A stretch of 64,000 nt of DNA from Cellulomonas cellasea. GTDB lineage: Bacteria; Actinomycetota; Actinomycetes; Actinomycetales; Cellulomonadaceae. Of the stretch, positions 13,943 through 21,963 are shown piece by piece; the first letter of the stretch is position 1, and every line of letters starts with the position of its first letter. Both the position numbers and the translations under genes were made by a program. The notes under the pieces are model-generated. The model made no database searches. It worked only from the letters and a program-made list of their open reading frames with translations, and was not told where the DNA came from. The DNA is taken from positions 106,361-170,360 of the forward strand of contig NZ_JAUDBQ010000009.1 of the NCBI RefSeq assembly GCF_030372105.1, given 5' to 3'.

Positions 13943-15306
13943 GGCCGACGACGGGCACGATGCTCGGCGAGCGCTACCGCCTGGTGCGGGAGATCGCCGT
14001 GGGCGGCATGGGCGAGGTCTGGGTGGGGCATGACGACGCCCTGGCCCGCGACGTGGCCGTCAAAGTGCTGCGCGAGGAGTTCGCGGGCGACCCCGGGTTC
14101 ATCAAGCGGTTCCGCACTGAGGCCCGCAACTCCGCGTCGCTCTCCCATCAGAACATCGCCCAGCTCTACGACTACGGCGAGCAGGAGGGGTCGGCGTTCC
14201 TCGTCATGGAGCTCGTCCTCGGCGAGCCCATGAGCGACCTGCTCGAGCGCGAGCCCGTGCTGCCCATGCAGCGGCTGCTGCGGATCCTCGCGCAGACCTC
14301 GCGCGCGCTGCACGCCGCGCATGTGGCCGGTGTGGTGCACCGTGACGTGAAGCCGGGCAACATCCTGCTCGGCCGTGCCGGGCGCGTGAAGATCACCGAC
14401 TTCGGGGTGTCGCTGGCCACCAACCAGGTGCCGATGACTGCCACCGGCATGGTCATGGGGACCGCGCAGTACCTCTCCCCCGAGCAGGCCGTCGGCAAGC
14501 CGGCCACCCCCGCGTCCGACCTGTACTCCCTGGGCATCGTGGCGTACGAGTCCCTCGCCGGGAACCGCCCGTTCACCGGCCCGACGGCTGTGGACATCGC
14601 CGTCGCGCATGTGAACTCGCCCGTCCCCCCGCTGCCGGCCTCCGTCGACCCGCGCCTGGCGGACATCGTCATGCGGCTGCTGTCCAAGGACCCGGCGGAG
14701 CGCCCCCGCTCGGCGGCGGCACTGGCGCGCAGCCTCGACGCGATGGTCGAGAAGACCCCGCCCACCGGCATGTCCGTGGTCGTGGCCGAGCCGGTGGCCC
14801 GGCGCCCGGAGCCGGTGGCGCATGCCGTCGAGGTCCCGGCCGCTCCGACCGGCAAGGACCCGGAGCCCGCCCTGCGATCCCGCGCGGCGGCCCGCAAGGC
14901 CGCCGAGGAGCCACCGCCCCCGTCGTACCCGCCGCGCCGCGAGCTCCGCGACGGCGCCGAGGCGCGCCGGTCCTCCGGCTCGCATCGCGCGCAGTCGAAG
15001 CCGTTGCGACGCGGCCCCCTGACCACGGGGATCCGCTTCGGGCGGCTGACCTGGCCGCTGGTGGCACTGCTCTTCCTGGTCGTCGCGGTCCTGGGGGCCG
15101 CCGTCGCGGATAGGCTCACGCGGGCCGAGCAGACGATCGGCACAGAACAGCAGGTCACAGCGACGACGACCACGCAGACCGAGGTCGCCCCGGCAGTCAG
15201 CCTGCCCGGATACCCTTCTCCGGGCCCTGACGATGGGATGATCACCGAACGCGCGCTGACCGCCACCGCGGACAGCGCCGGAACGACGACAGCTAAGGAC
15301 GTCTAG
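13939..15306 (+). CDS. pknA: Ser/Thr protein kinase PknA
   Basis: A 455-residue receptor-type kinase. The catalytic domain (about 13-275) contains the glycine loop IAVGGMGEVWVG, VAVKVL, HRDVKPGN, DFG and the activation-segment GTAQYLSPE. A Pro/Ala/Arg-rich juxtamembrane linker follows, then one membrane helix (about 371-392) and a short extracytoplasmic tail of about 60 residues without PASTA repeats. These features fit PknA, which regulates growth and septation proteins. It overlaps pbpA by 4 bases and is followed immediately by pknB. Confidence 0.94.
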   Translation: MRPTTGTMLGERYRLVREIAVGGMGEVWVGHDDALARDVAVKVLREEFAGDPGFIKRFRTEARNSASLSHQNIAQLYDYGEQEGSAFLVMELVLGEPMSDLLEREPVLPMQRLLRILAQTSRALHAAHVAGVVHRDVKPGNILLGRAGRVKITDFGVSLATNQVPMTATGMVMGTAQYLSPEQAVGKPATPASDLYSLGIVAYESLAGNRPFTGPTAVDIAVAHVNSPVPPLPASVDPRLADIVMRLLSKDPAERPRSAAALARSLDAMVEKTPPTGMSVVVAEPVARRPEPVAHAVEVPAAPTGKDPEPALRSRAAARKAAEEPPPPSYPPRRELRDGAEARRSSGSHRAQSKPLRRGPLTTGIRFGRLTWPLVALLFLVVAVLGAAVADRLTRAEQTIGTEQQVTATTTTQTEVAPAVSLPGYPSPGPDDGMITERALTATADSAGTTTAKDV

Positions 15307-15308
15307 TG

Positions 15309-17339
15309 ATGGACGACGGATCCCGGATCCTCGCCGGACGATACGAGGTCGGCGAGCTCATCGGGCGCGGCGGCATGGCCGAGGTGCACATCGGGCATGA
15401 CACCCGGCTCGGGCGCACCGTCGCCATCAAGGTGCTGCGCTCCGACCTCGCGCGCGACCCGTCCTTCCAGGCGCGCTTCCGCCGCGAGGCCCAGGCCGCG
15501 GCCTCCCTCAACCACCCGGCGATCGTCGCGGTGTACGACACGGGCGAGGACATCGTCACGGAGCCGTCCGGCGTCGTCGCGCACGTCCCGTTCATCGTCA
15601 TGGAGTACGTCGAGGGCCACACTGTCCGCGACATCCTCCGCGACGGCAACGCGGTGCCGATCGAGGAGGCCGCGGAGATCACCGCTGGCGTCCTCTCGGC
15701 GCTCGAGTACTCCCACCACGCGGGCATCGTGCACCGCGACATCAAGCCCGCGAACGTCATGCTCACCCCGACGGGCGCGGTCAAGGTGATGGACTTCGGC
15801 ATCGCGCGCGCCGTGGCCGACTCCGCCGCGACGATGACCCAGACGCAGGCCGTCATCGGCACCGCGCAGTACCTCTCCCCCGAGCAGGCTCGCGGCGAGA
15901 CCGTGGACGCGCGCTCCGACCTGTACTCGACGGGCTGCCTGCTCTTCGAGCTGCTCACGGGCCGCCCGCCGTTCATCGGCGACTCCCCCGTGGCCGTCGC
16001 CTACCAGCACGTCCGCGAGGCCGCGCCCACCCCGAGCTCGATCGCCTCGGACATCCCCGAGACCCTCGACCGGATCACGCTCAAGGCCCTCGCGAAGGAG
16101 CGCGACTCGCGCTACTCCACGGCGGCGGAGTTCCGATCCGACCTGGAGGCCGCTGTGCGCGGCGGCCACGTCGGGGCGCCTCCCGTGGGCGCGCTGATGG
16201 CCGCTGGCTCCGGCGACACGACGCAGGTGATGGGCGCTGCCCCCGGCTCCACGCAGGTCATGCAGGGCGCGGCGGTCACCGCCGCCGGCACCCCGCCCTG
16301 GGGCATGACCAGCCCCGGCGGTCCCGGCTCGGGCCTGCCCGAGCAGCCCGGCGCGGACGCTGAGGACGAGGACGCTCCCAAGAAGCGCTGGCTGCTGTGG
16401 ACGCTGATCGCCGTCGCCCTGGCGGCAGTCATCGGCATCGCCGCGCTGCTCATCGCCCAGAACCAAGAGGACCCGCCCGCACTGGTCACCATCCCCACCA
16501 CGCTGGTCGACACCCCGGCCGATGAGGCGGTGGCGAAACTCAGCGAGTTGGGCTTGGTCCCGGTGGAAGAGTCGCAGGCCAGCGACTCGATCGCCGAGGG
16601 CAACGTCGTCGGCACCGACCCCAAGGGCGGGGAGCAGCTCGATGAGGGCTCGGAGGTCACCGTCTTCGTCTCCACCGGCTCGGACTCCGTCCAGCTCGAG
16701 AACCTCGCCGGGCTCACCCAGCAGGCGGCTCGTGAGCGACTCGACGCGCTCGGGCTCACCCTGGGCGAGTTGACCACCGCGCACAGTCCCGAGCAGGCCG
16801 CTGGGCTGGTCGTCAGCACCACTCCTCCCGCGGGCCAGTCCGTCCCCAAGGGGTCGGCGGTCGACCTCGTCGTGGCCAGTGGCAACGTCGAGCTGCCGAA
16901 CCTCGTCGACATGACCCAGGCTGACGCTGAGGCGAAGCTGCTCGAGCTGAAGCTCACCCCGGTGGTCGAGGAGGAGGAGTCCGACGACGCGCCTGCCGGC
17001 ACTGTCATCAGGCAGAACCGGCAGGAGGGCCTCGTCCAGCAGGGCGCCGTGGTGCGCATCACCGTGGCGACGGCCCGCGAGCTCCCGACCGTTCCCGACG
17101 GCCTCGTCGGGCTGACCTACGAGCAGGCCGCCGCGCGGCTCGACGCCGTCGGGCTGCGCGCCCAGCGCGAGAACGTCGACTCCGACGCCGCCAAGGACAC
17201 CGTCATCTCGACGAATCCCGCCAAGGGCACTCAGCTCGAGGAGGGCTCCACGGTCAAGCTGAGCGTCTCCAAGGGCTCATCGGGCGGCAACAACGGCAAC
17301 AACCCGACGCCCACGCCCACGCCGACCGCCAACCAGTAG
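15309..17339 (+). CDS. pknB: Ser/Thr protein kinase PknB with four PASTA domains
   Basis: A 676-residue sensor kinase for muropeptides or lipid II. The kinase domain (about 8-275) carries IGRGGMAEVHIG, VAIKVL, HRDIKPAN, DFG and GTAQYLSPEQ. A linker follows, with two TQVM repeats (DTTQVMG and STQVMQ) that resemble FHA-recruiting phosphosites. One membrane helix (about 361-384) precedes four extracytoplasmic PASTA repeats, from about 395 to 655, and a Pro-Thr tail. The open frame also begins at a GTG at 15306, but the ATG at 15309 fits the spacing after pknA better. It is the last gene of the operon, and a hairpin terminator follows. Confidence 0.95.
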   Translation: MDDGSRILAGRYEVGELIGRGGMAEVHIGHDTRLGRTVAIKVLRSDLARDPSFQARFRREAQAAASLNHPAIVAVYDTGEDIVTEPSGVVAHVPFIVMEYVEGHTVRDILRDGNAVPIEEAAEITAGVLSALEYSHHAGIVHRDIKPANVMLTPTGAVKVMDFGIARAVADSAATMTQTQAVIGTAQYLSPEQARGETVDARSDLYSTGCLLFELLTGRPPFIGDSPVAVAYQHVREAAPTPSSIASDIPETLDRITLKALAKERDSRYSTAAEFRSDLEAAVRGGHVGAPPVGALMAAGSGDTTQVMGAAPGSTQVMQGAAVTAAGTPPWGMTSPGGPGSGLPEQPGADAEDEDAPKKRWLLWTLIAVALAAVIGIAALLIAQNQEDPPALVTIPTTLVDTPADEAVAKLSELGLVPVEESQASDSIAEGNVVGTDPKGGEQLDEGSEVTVFVSTGSDSVQLENLAGLTQQAARERLDALGLTLGELTTAHSPEQAAGLVVSTTPPAGQSVPKGSAVDLVVASGNVELPNLVDMTQADAEAKLLELKLTPVVEEEESDDAPAGTVIRQNRQEGLVQQGAVVRITVATARELPTVPDGLVGLTYEQAAARLDAVGLRAQRENVDSDAAKDTVISTNPAKGTQLEEGSTVKLSVSKGSSGGNNGNNPTPTPTPTANQ

Positions 17340-17348
17340 CGGTCAGCG

Positions 17349-17425
17349 CCCACGCAGAGAGCCTGCGACCGGGGCGGAGCGAGCCGAGAGGCTCCCGCGC
17401 TGGTCGCAGGCTCTTCGTGTGCGTG
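17349..17425. terminator. Terminator between convergent pknB and pabA
   Basis: A long inverted repeat: AGAGCCTGCGACC (17358-17370) pairs with GGTCGCAGGCTCT (17402-17414), and the flanks CACGC/GTGTGCGTG extend the pairing. It lies between convergent genes and can act on both strands. Confidence 0.7.
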
Positions 17426-17450
17426 GCCGCTGGTGACGGCGGCGCTCAGG

Positions 17451-18086
17451 TCAGGCGCGCACCAGTGGGTGCAGCCCGGCGGATCGCCCCACCGCGTCCG
17501 CGTCGCCGCAGATCTCCAGCCAGTTGGCCAGCAGCCGATGGCCGCCCTCGGTGAGCACCGACTCGGGGTGGAACTGCACGCCGTGCAGGGGCAGGGTCTT
17601 GTGCTGCAGTCCCATGATGATGGGCCCGTGCGCGGAGGCGACGGTGGCCGTCACCTCGAGCTCGTCCGGCGCCGTCTCGCCGATCACGGCCAGCGAGTGG
17701 TACCGCGTCGCGGTGAACGGCGTCGGCAGGCCGGCGAGCACCCCGGCGCCCGCGTGCTCGACCTGGCTGGTCTTGCCGTGCATCAGCTCGGGGGCGTGCG
17801 CCACAGTGCCGCCGAAGACCTCCCCGAGGGCCTGGTGGCCCAGGCACACGCCGAGCATGGGGGTGCCGGACGCGGCGCAGTCGCGGATGACCTGCATGCT
17901 CGCACCGGCCTCGGCGGGCGTGCCGGGCCCGGGGGAGATGAGCACCCCGTCGAACTCGGCGCGCTCGTCTGCGGGAGGCACGGCGTCGTTGCGGACCACG
18001 ACCGTTTCCGCGCCGAGCTGTGCCAGGTAGCCCACGATCGTGTAGACGAACGAGTCGTAGTTGTCGACCACGAGGATCCGGGTCAC
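17451..18086 (-). CDS. pabA: Class I glutamine amidotransferase, aminodeoxychorismate/anthranilate synthase component II
   Basis: A protein of about 211 residues that releases ammonia from glutamine for folate (PabA) or tryptophan (TrpG) synthesis. It carries the oxyanion strand PGPGTPAEAG, the nucleophile in GVCLGHQALGE, and the His-x-Glu pair in GVQFHPESVLT. The GTG at 18086 begins the family-typical TRILVVDNYDSFVYT and has GGGGGAG upstream; the frame extends to 18110 but lacks such support. The neighbour is a small membrane protein 1 bp upstream. No synthase component I is in the window, so PabA and TrpG cannot be separated. Confidence 0.9.
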   Translation of the reverse strand: MTRILVVDNYDSFVYTIVGYLAQLGAETVVVRNDAVPPADERAEFDGVLISPGPGTPAEAGASMQVIRDCAASGTPMLGVCLGHQALGEVFGGTVAHAPELMHGKTSQVEHAGAGVLAGLPTPFTATRYHSLAVIGETAPDELEVTATVASAHGPIIMGLQHKTLPLHGVQFHPESVLTEGGHRLLANWLEICGDADAVGRSAGLHPLVRA

Positions 18087-18087
18087 G

Positions 18088-18249
18088 TCACTCCCCCACT
18101 GTCGTGTCACTGAACGGCATGTACGGCGCCACCGCGGGGAACACCCACTGGAAGCACGCCGCGAGGACGGCCACCGCCGCCACGGCCAGGATCAGGGCCC
18201 GCACGGGCGCCGGCCCTGGCAGGTGTCGCCACAACCAGGGGTACATCAT
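18088..18249 (-). CDS. Small single-helix membrane protein
   Basis: A 53-residue protein encoded between the sortase and pabA genes. Its ATG at 18249 overlaps the sortase stop (ATGA), and its stop is 1 bp before the pabA GTG, so it is embedded in the operon. It has a short basic N-terminus (WLWRHLPG), one membrane helix (about 19-39, ILAVAAVAVLAACFQWVFP) and a short polar tail. Small proteins of this kind commonly occur next to class E sortases in Actinobacteria. Its function is unknown. Confidence 0.75.
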   Translation of the reverse strand: MMYPWLWRHLPGPAPVRALILAVAAVAVLAACFQWVFPAVAPYMPFSDTTVGE

Positions 18250-19028
18250 GCGCCTCCGAGGAGCTCGGCGGGGGTGCCGTCCGCGACGGGCGCCCAGTAG
18301 TCCAGCACGCCGTGCACGATGTACCTCTCGCGCGCGGAGAACATCGGGTGGCAGGTGGTCAGCGTGATGGTCCGCTCGGTCGGCTCGACGCCGGGCTGCC
18401 CGGGCGCGGGGGCGATCACGTCGACGTCCTGCGGGGTGACGATGGCACTGGAGGTCGCCCGGTAGACGTACCAGGTGTCCGCGGTGCGCACGACGATCGG
18501 GTCGCCCTCCTGCAGTTCGGCCACCCTGTTGAACGGCTTGCCGTAGGTGGTCCGGTGCCCGGCGAGCGCGAAGTTGCCGACGGCGCCGGGCATGGCTGTC
18601 TCGGGGTAGTGCCCGATGCCCAGCACGTCCAGCACCGTGGGCCTGTCGACGCCCTGGCTGATGGGCCGCTCCGGCTCCCCCTCCCAGCGCGGCACCTGCA
18701 GCGTGGCGAACATGACGGCGTGGTCGGGCTCGGCGATGACGGGTGGCTCGTCGCGGCGCGGCTCGGCGATGACGGGCCCGCTGTCGTCAGTGGTCGCCGG
18801 GGGCGGCTCCCAGGGCAGGCTCTCGATGACCTCCGCTTGGGCGCGGTTCCCCTCGACGTCGGTCCACCAGAGCTGCCACACCAGGAACGCGAGCACGAGG
18901 ACGCCGAGGGTGATGAGCAGCTCGCCGACGATACCGACCGCGTGGTAGACGATCTTCGACCCGCCGGACCCGCGTCGTGACGACCGGCTGTGCCGCGGGA
19001 CGACTCCCGGAGCGGACGTCATGGTCAT
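18246..19028 (-). CDS. srtE: Class E sortase
   Basis: A 260-residue membrane-anchored transpeptidase that links secreted proteins carrying a C-terminal sorting signal to the cell wall. It has an N-terminal membrane helix (about 32-54, VGELLITLGVLVLAFLVWQL), an acidic Pro-rich linker and the sortase barrel. The catalytic His is in LAGHRTTYG, the Cys in LTTCHPMFS, and the Arg in ARERYIVHG. Sequence length and the TTCHPMFSARER form match housekeeping class E enzymes of high-GC Gram-positives. Its start overlaps the end of the upstream DUF881 gene by 4 bases. Confidence 0.92.
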   Translation of the reverse strand: MTMTSAPGVVPRHSRSSRRGSGGSKIVYHAVGIVGELLITLGVLVLAFLVWQLWWTDVEGNRAQAEVIESLPWEPPPATTDDSGPVIAEPRRDEPPVIAEPDHAVMFATLQVPRWEGEPERPISQGVDRPTVLDVLGIGHYPETAMPGAVGNFALAGHRTTYGKPFNRVAELQEGDPIVVRTADTWYVYRATSSAIVTPQDVDVIAPAPGQPGVEPTERTITLTTCHPMFSARERYIVHGVLDYWAPVADGTPAELLGGA

Positions 19029-19846
19029 CTGTCGTCCTCGTCGCTTGTTCCGCGGGGGAGTGTCGTCTGCTTGCGGGGGGCCGCGGCGACATCGTGGGAC
19101 ATTACCTCGACGCCCTGGGGAACCGCAGCGTGTGCCAGGTCCGCCGGCCCCTCATACGCGGGCAGCTCCAGCGCGTCCTGGGTGGCCACCGACCAGCCCA
19201 GGCCGTAGGTGTCCACGTAGTCCTGGTACCGGTCGATGACCGGGTCCTTCGCGAGGGCGGCCTGCAGCCGGTCGGGGTCGCCGATGACCTCGATGACGTA
19301 CGGCGGCGAGTACCGCAGACCATGCAGGTAGACCACGGCGCCGATGCAGCGGACCGCGCTGGTCGAGATGACGCGCTGGCCCATCAGCGTCATGGCCTCG
19401 GCCCCGCCGGCCCAGAGGGCGTTCATCACGGCCTGGATGTCCTGCTGGTGCACCACGAGGGAGTCGAGGTCGACGTTGGCGCTGGTCGACCTCGGGGGCG
19501 CGTCGTCGAGGCGGACGGTCAAGCCGGCGCCCGTGACCGGGATCTTCGCCGAGGCCACCCGCTCAGCGTCGCTGGTGGCCGGAAGCCGCAGCCCGGTGGT
19601 GCTCGTCTGCGCGTCGAGCAGGTCGGCGACTTCCGCGCGGAGGGCGACGGCCTCGTCGGTGAGGCGCTGGTTGCGGCTCTCCTCGAGTCGCGCGAGGTCG
19701 ACCAGGTCGTGTGGGCGCCGCTCCTCGCTGTCCCTGGTCAGGCGCGCGTTGGCGGCGAAGAGCGCGCCGGAGAGCGCCAGCACCAGGGCCACGGAGATCG
19801 TGCCTCGCGCGACCTTGCGCGGTCGGCCCTGTGAATGGTCCGGCAC
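19025..19846 (-). CDS. DUF881 family membrane-anchored protein
   Basis: A 273-residue protein with an N-terminal membrane helix (about 16-33), a coiled-coil segment rich in Glu/Arg/Leu (about 45-75), and the extracytoplasmic DUF881 domain. Family features visible are VTGAGLTVRLDDAP, VVHQQDIQAVMNALW, GAEAMTLMGQRVISTSA and YSPPYVIEVIGDP. The family is widespread in Actinobacteria and usually lies near crgA and division genes; its biochemical role is not established. It is first in the DUF881-srtE-small protein-pabA transcription unit and is divergent from crgA. Confidence 0.88.
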   Translation of the reverse strand: MPDHSQGRPRKVARGTISVALVLALSGALFAANARLTRDSEERRPHDLVDLARLEESRNQRLTDEAVALRAEVADLLDAQTSTTGLRLPATSDAERVASAKIPVTGAGLTVRLDDAPPRSTSANVDLDSLVVHQQDIQAVMNALWAGGAEAMTLMGQRVISTSAVRCIGAVVYLHGLRYSPPYVIEVIGDPDRLQAALAKDPVIDRYQDYVDTYGLGWSVATQDALELPAYEGPADLAHAAVPQGVEVMSHDVAAAPRKQTTLPRGTSDEDDR

Positions 19847-19950
19847 GATGCTCCTTTCCCCTGATGTCGCGCACTACGCTAGGCCACATCCTCGCGGGTC
19901 GGCTTCAGCATGCCCCCGGCTCGCCCCCACGCGTGACAGGAGCAACCGAC

Positions 19951-20199
19951 GTGCCCGAGTCGAGGCCGCGGAAGAAGCCCGCATACACCCCACCCCCCGC
20001 CAAGGCGTCGGGCCCCAAGCCGAACCCACGGTGGCTCGTCCCCGTGATGCTCGGCCTGATGCTGCTGGGCCTGGTGTGGATCGTGGTCACCAACATCTCC
20101 TCGTCGCAGTACCCGATCCCGGGGATCAGCCAGTGGAACCTCGCGATTGGGTTCGGCTTCGTGATCGCCGGATTCGGGTTGACCACCCGGTGGCACTGA
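19951..20199 (+). CDS. crgA: Cell division protein CrgA
   Basis: An 82-residue protein with a basic, Pro/Lys-rich N-terminus (PESRPRKKPAYTPPP) and two membrane helices (about 33-53 and 62-78) joined by the short loop SSSQYPIPGIS. It matches CrgA, a septal protein that recruits cell-wall synthesis proteins and links to FtsZ in Actinobacteria. The GTG at 19951 has ACAGGAG about 9 bases upstream. An imperfect hairpin beginning near 20210 may end the transcript. Confidence 0.93.
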   Translation: MPESRPRKKPAYTPPPAKASGPKPNPRWLVPVMLGLMLLGLVWIVVTNISSSQYPIPGISQWNLAIGFGFVIAGFGLTTRWH

Positions 20200-20249
20200 G
20201 CTGACTGGTGCGACGCGTCACCCACACCGCCACCCACAGGTGTGACGCG

Positions 20250-20350
20250 CGTCGCCATCCACAACATGTGCGCTGACCAGGGACGACACCGCCGTTGTCC
20301 CCAGCGGTGGACAGGCCTGTGGATAACTACAGCAGTGTAATTCCACAGGT
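20250..20350. promoter_or_regulatory. DnaA-box cluster outside oriC
   Basis: Within about 100 bp are one perfect DnaA box on the minus strand (TGTGGATAA, 20318-20326) and near matches CCATCCACA (20255-20263), TTGTCCCCA (20295-20303) and TTCCACAGG (about 20341). The stretch lies between crgA and the rhomboid gene, about 17 kb from oriC. It could titrate DnaA or regulate crgA or the rhomboid gene. Confidence 0.5.
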
Positions 20351-20371
20351 GTGAGTAACTCTGGGGAAGCA

Positions 20372-20432
20372 CGACGAAGGCCCGGAGCCTTCGCCAGGAG
20401 CGATCCTGGGCGAAGCCTCCGGGCCTTCGTCG
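20372..20432 (-). terminator. Strong hairpin terminator of the rhomboid gene
   Basis: A near-perfect stem of about 27 bp. CGACGAAGGCCCGGAG at the left end pairs exactly with CTCCGGGCCTTCGTCG at the right, and a further CTTCGCC/GGCGAAG pairing lies inside. It lies just downstream of the minus-strand rhomboid gene stop at 20440. Confidence 0.8.
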
Positions 20433-20439
20433 ATCTGTG

Positions 20440-21285
20440 TCAGACCGCCATGTAGCGCAGCACCGAGACGAGCACCAGCAGCACGGCCATCACCGCAGTG
20501 GCGCCGATGCCCACCGTCCGCCGATGATCCCGCGGCGCGTACGCGTAGGCCGCGCCCAGGATGGCGCCCACGGCGAGCCCGCCCAGGTGCGCCTGCCAGG
20601 CGATCCCCTGCACCACGAACCCCATCACGACGTTCAGGGCCAGGATCACCAAGATCCCGCGCGCATCCCGTCCGAGCCGGCGCAGCACCACCAGCACAGC
20701 GCCGAACAGCCCGAACACCGCCCCGGACGCCCCGACCACGCCGGTGTACCAGGAGAGGGCGTCCGGCGAGGCGAGGAGCAGCACGCCCACCGATCCGCCG
20801 ATCGCGCTCAACAGGTACAACGCCGCGAACCGGGCCCGGCCGAGCATCCCCTCGAGGTACGGGCCGATCATCCACAGCGCCACCATGTTGAACAGGATGT
20901 GGAACACCCCGCCGGTGGAGTGCAGGAACGCCGCCGTGAGGAACCGCCACGGCTCCACCTCGCCGATGAACGGCGCGAACGCCCAGCGGGACGTCCAGCC
21001 GGGCACCACCTGCTGCGCCACGAAGCTCGCGACACAGATCGCGATGAACGTGATCGTGACCACGGGCCGGCCCTGGCGCAGCGTGCCGCCGAGGGCCGTG
21101 CGGGTCGGACGCTGGGTCCGGGCCGCCGCGGCCACACAGTCGACGCACTGCACGCCGACCGCCGCCTGCCGCTGGCACTCCGGGCACGCCGGACGCCCGC
21201 AGCGCTGGCAGCGGACGTACGAGACGCGATCGGGGTGCCGCGGGCAGACGGGGGTGTCGACCGGCGGGGGAGTTCCGGTGCTCAT
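20440..21285 (-). CDS. Rhomboid family intramembrane serine protease
   Basis: A 281-residue protein with an N-terminal zinc-ribbon-like segment (CPRHPDRVSYVRCQRCGRPAC and CPEC, CxxC pairs at about 13-43) followed by six or seven membrane helices. Rhomboid landmarks are present: HSTGGVFHILFNM before helix 2 (the HxxxN pair), the catalytic Ser in GASGAVFGLFG, and the catalytic His in QAHLGGLAVG. The frame extends upstream to 21615, but the ATG at 21285 starts the domain properly and lies 20 bp downstream of ppiA. The substrate is unknown. Confidence 0.92.
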   Translation of the reverse strand: MSTGTPPPVDTPVCPRHPDRVSYVRCQRCGRPACPECQRQAAVGVQCVDCVAAAARTQRPTRTALGGTLRQGRPVVTITFIAICVASFVAQQVVPGWTSRWAFAPFIGEVEPWRFLTAAFLHSTGGVFHILFNMVALWMIGPYLEGMLGRARFAALYLLSAIGGSVGVLLLASPDALSWYTGVVGASGAVFGLFGAVLVVLRRLGRDARGILVILALNVVMGFVVQGIAWQAHLGGLAVGAILGAAYAYAPRDHRRTVGIGATAVMAVLLVLVSVLRYMAV

Positions 21286-21304
21286 GCGGGGCCGTTCAGC
21301 CTGG

Positions 21305-21844
21305 TCAGTCCTCGACGGTGATCGAGGAGATGACGACGTCCTCGACGGGACGGTCGCCGGGGCGGGTGGGGGTCGAGGCGATCGCGTCGACGACAGCGCG
21401 GCTCTCGTCGTCGGCGACCTTGCCAAAAATGGTGTGCTTGCCGGTGAGCCACGTGGTCGGGGCCACCGAGATGAAGAACTGCGAGCCGTTGGTGCCGGCC
21501 GGCTTGCCCGTGATCGGGTCACGGCGCAGGCCCGCGTTCGCCATCGCGAGCAGGTAGGGCTCGGTGAAGCCGAGCTCGGGGTGGATCTCATCGTCGAAGT
21601 TGTAGCCCGGGCCACCGGTTCCGGTGCCCAGCGGGTCGCCGCCCTGGATCATGAAGTTGGGGATGACCCGGTGGAAGATGACGCCGTTGTACAGGGGGTC
21701 GGTGCGCTCGGCACCGGTCTTCGGGTCCTTCCACGCCTGGGTCCCGGTCGCCAGCCCGGTGAAGTTCTTCACCGTCTTGGGGGCGTGGTTCGGGAAGAGC
21801 TCGATCCGGATGTCACCGGCGGTCGTGTGCAGCGTCGCGAACAT
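21305..21844 (-). CDS. ppiA: Peptidyl-prolyl cis-trans isomerase (cyclophilin)
   Basis: A 179-residue cytoplasmic cyclophilin that speeds proline isomerisation during folding. It shows the catalytic and binding motifs FHRVIPNFMIQGGDP, YLLAMANAG, GTNGSQFFI and TGKHTIFGKV. The ATG at 21844 has GGGAGA upstream and is chosen over the longer frame to 21931, because mature cyclophilins begin with the MFATLHTTAGDI-type strand. It is followed by the rhomboid gene on the same strand. The small insertion KDPKTGAERTD is typical of actinobacterial PpiA. Confidence 0.95.
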   Translation of the reverse strand: MFATLHTTAGDIRIELFPNHAPKTVKNFTGLATGTQAWKDPKTGAERTDPLYNGVIFHRVIPNFMIQGGDPLGTGTGGPGYNFDDEIHPELGFTEPYLLAMANAGLRRDPITGKPAGTNGSQFFISVAPTTWLTGKHTIFGKVADDESRAVVDAIASTPTRPGDRPVEDVVISSITVED

Positions 21845-21963
21845 GGCGACATTCTCCCATGACAGATCGGGTGTGACCGGATGTCGACCCTGCGCCGCGG
21901 AGCACCTGGTGGCAGAGTGTGGGGTCAGCAAACCGTCAACCGTGATCGTTGGGGAGTGCAGCC

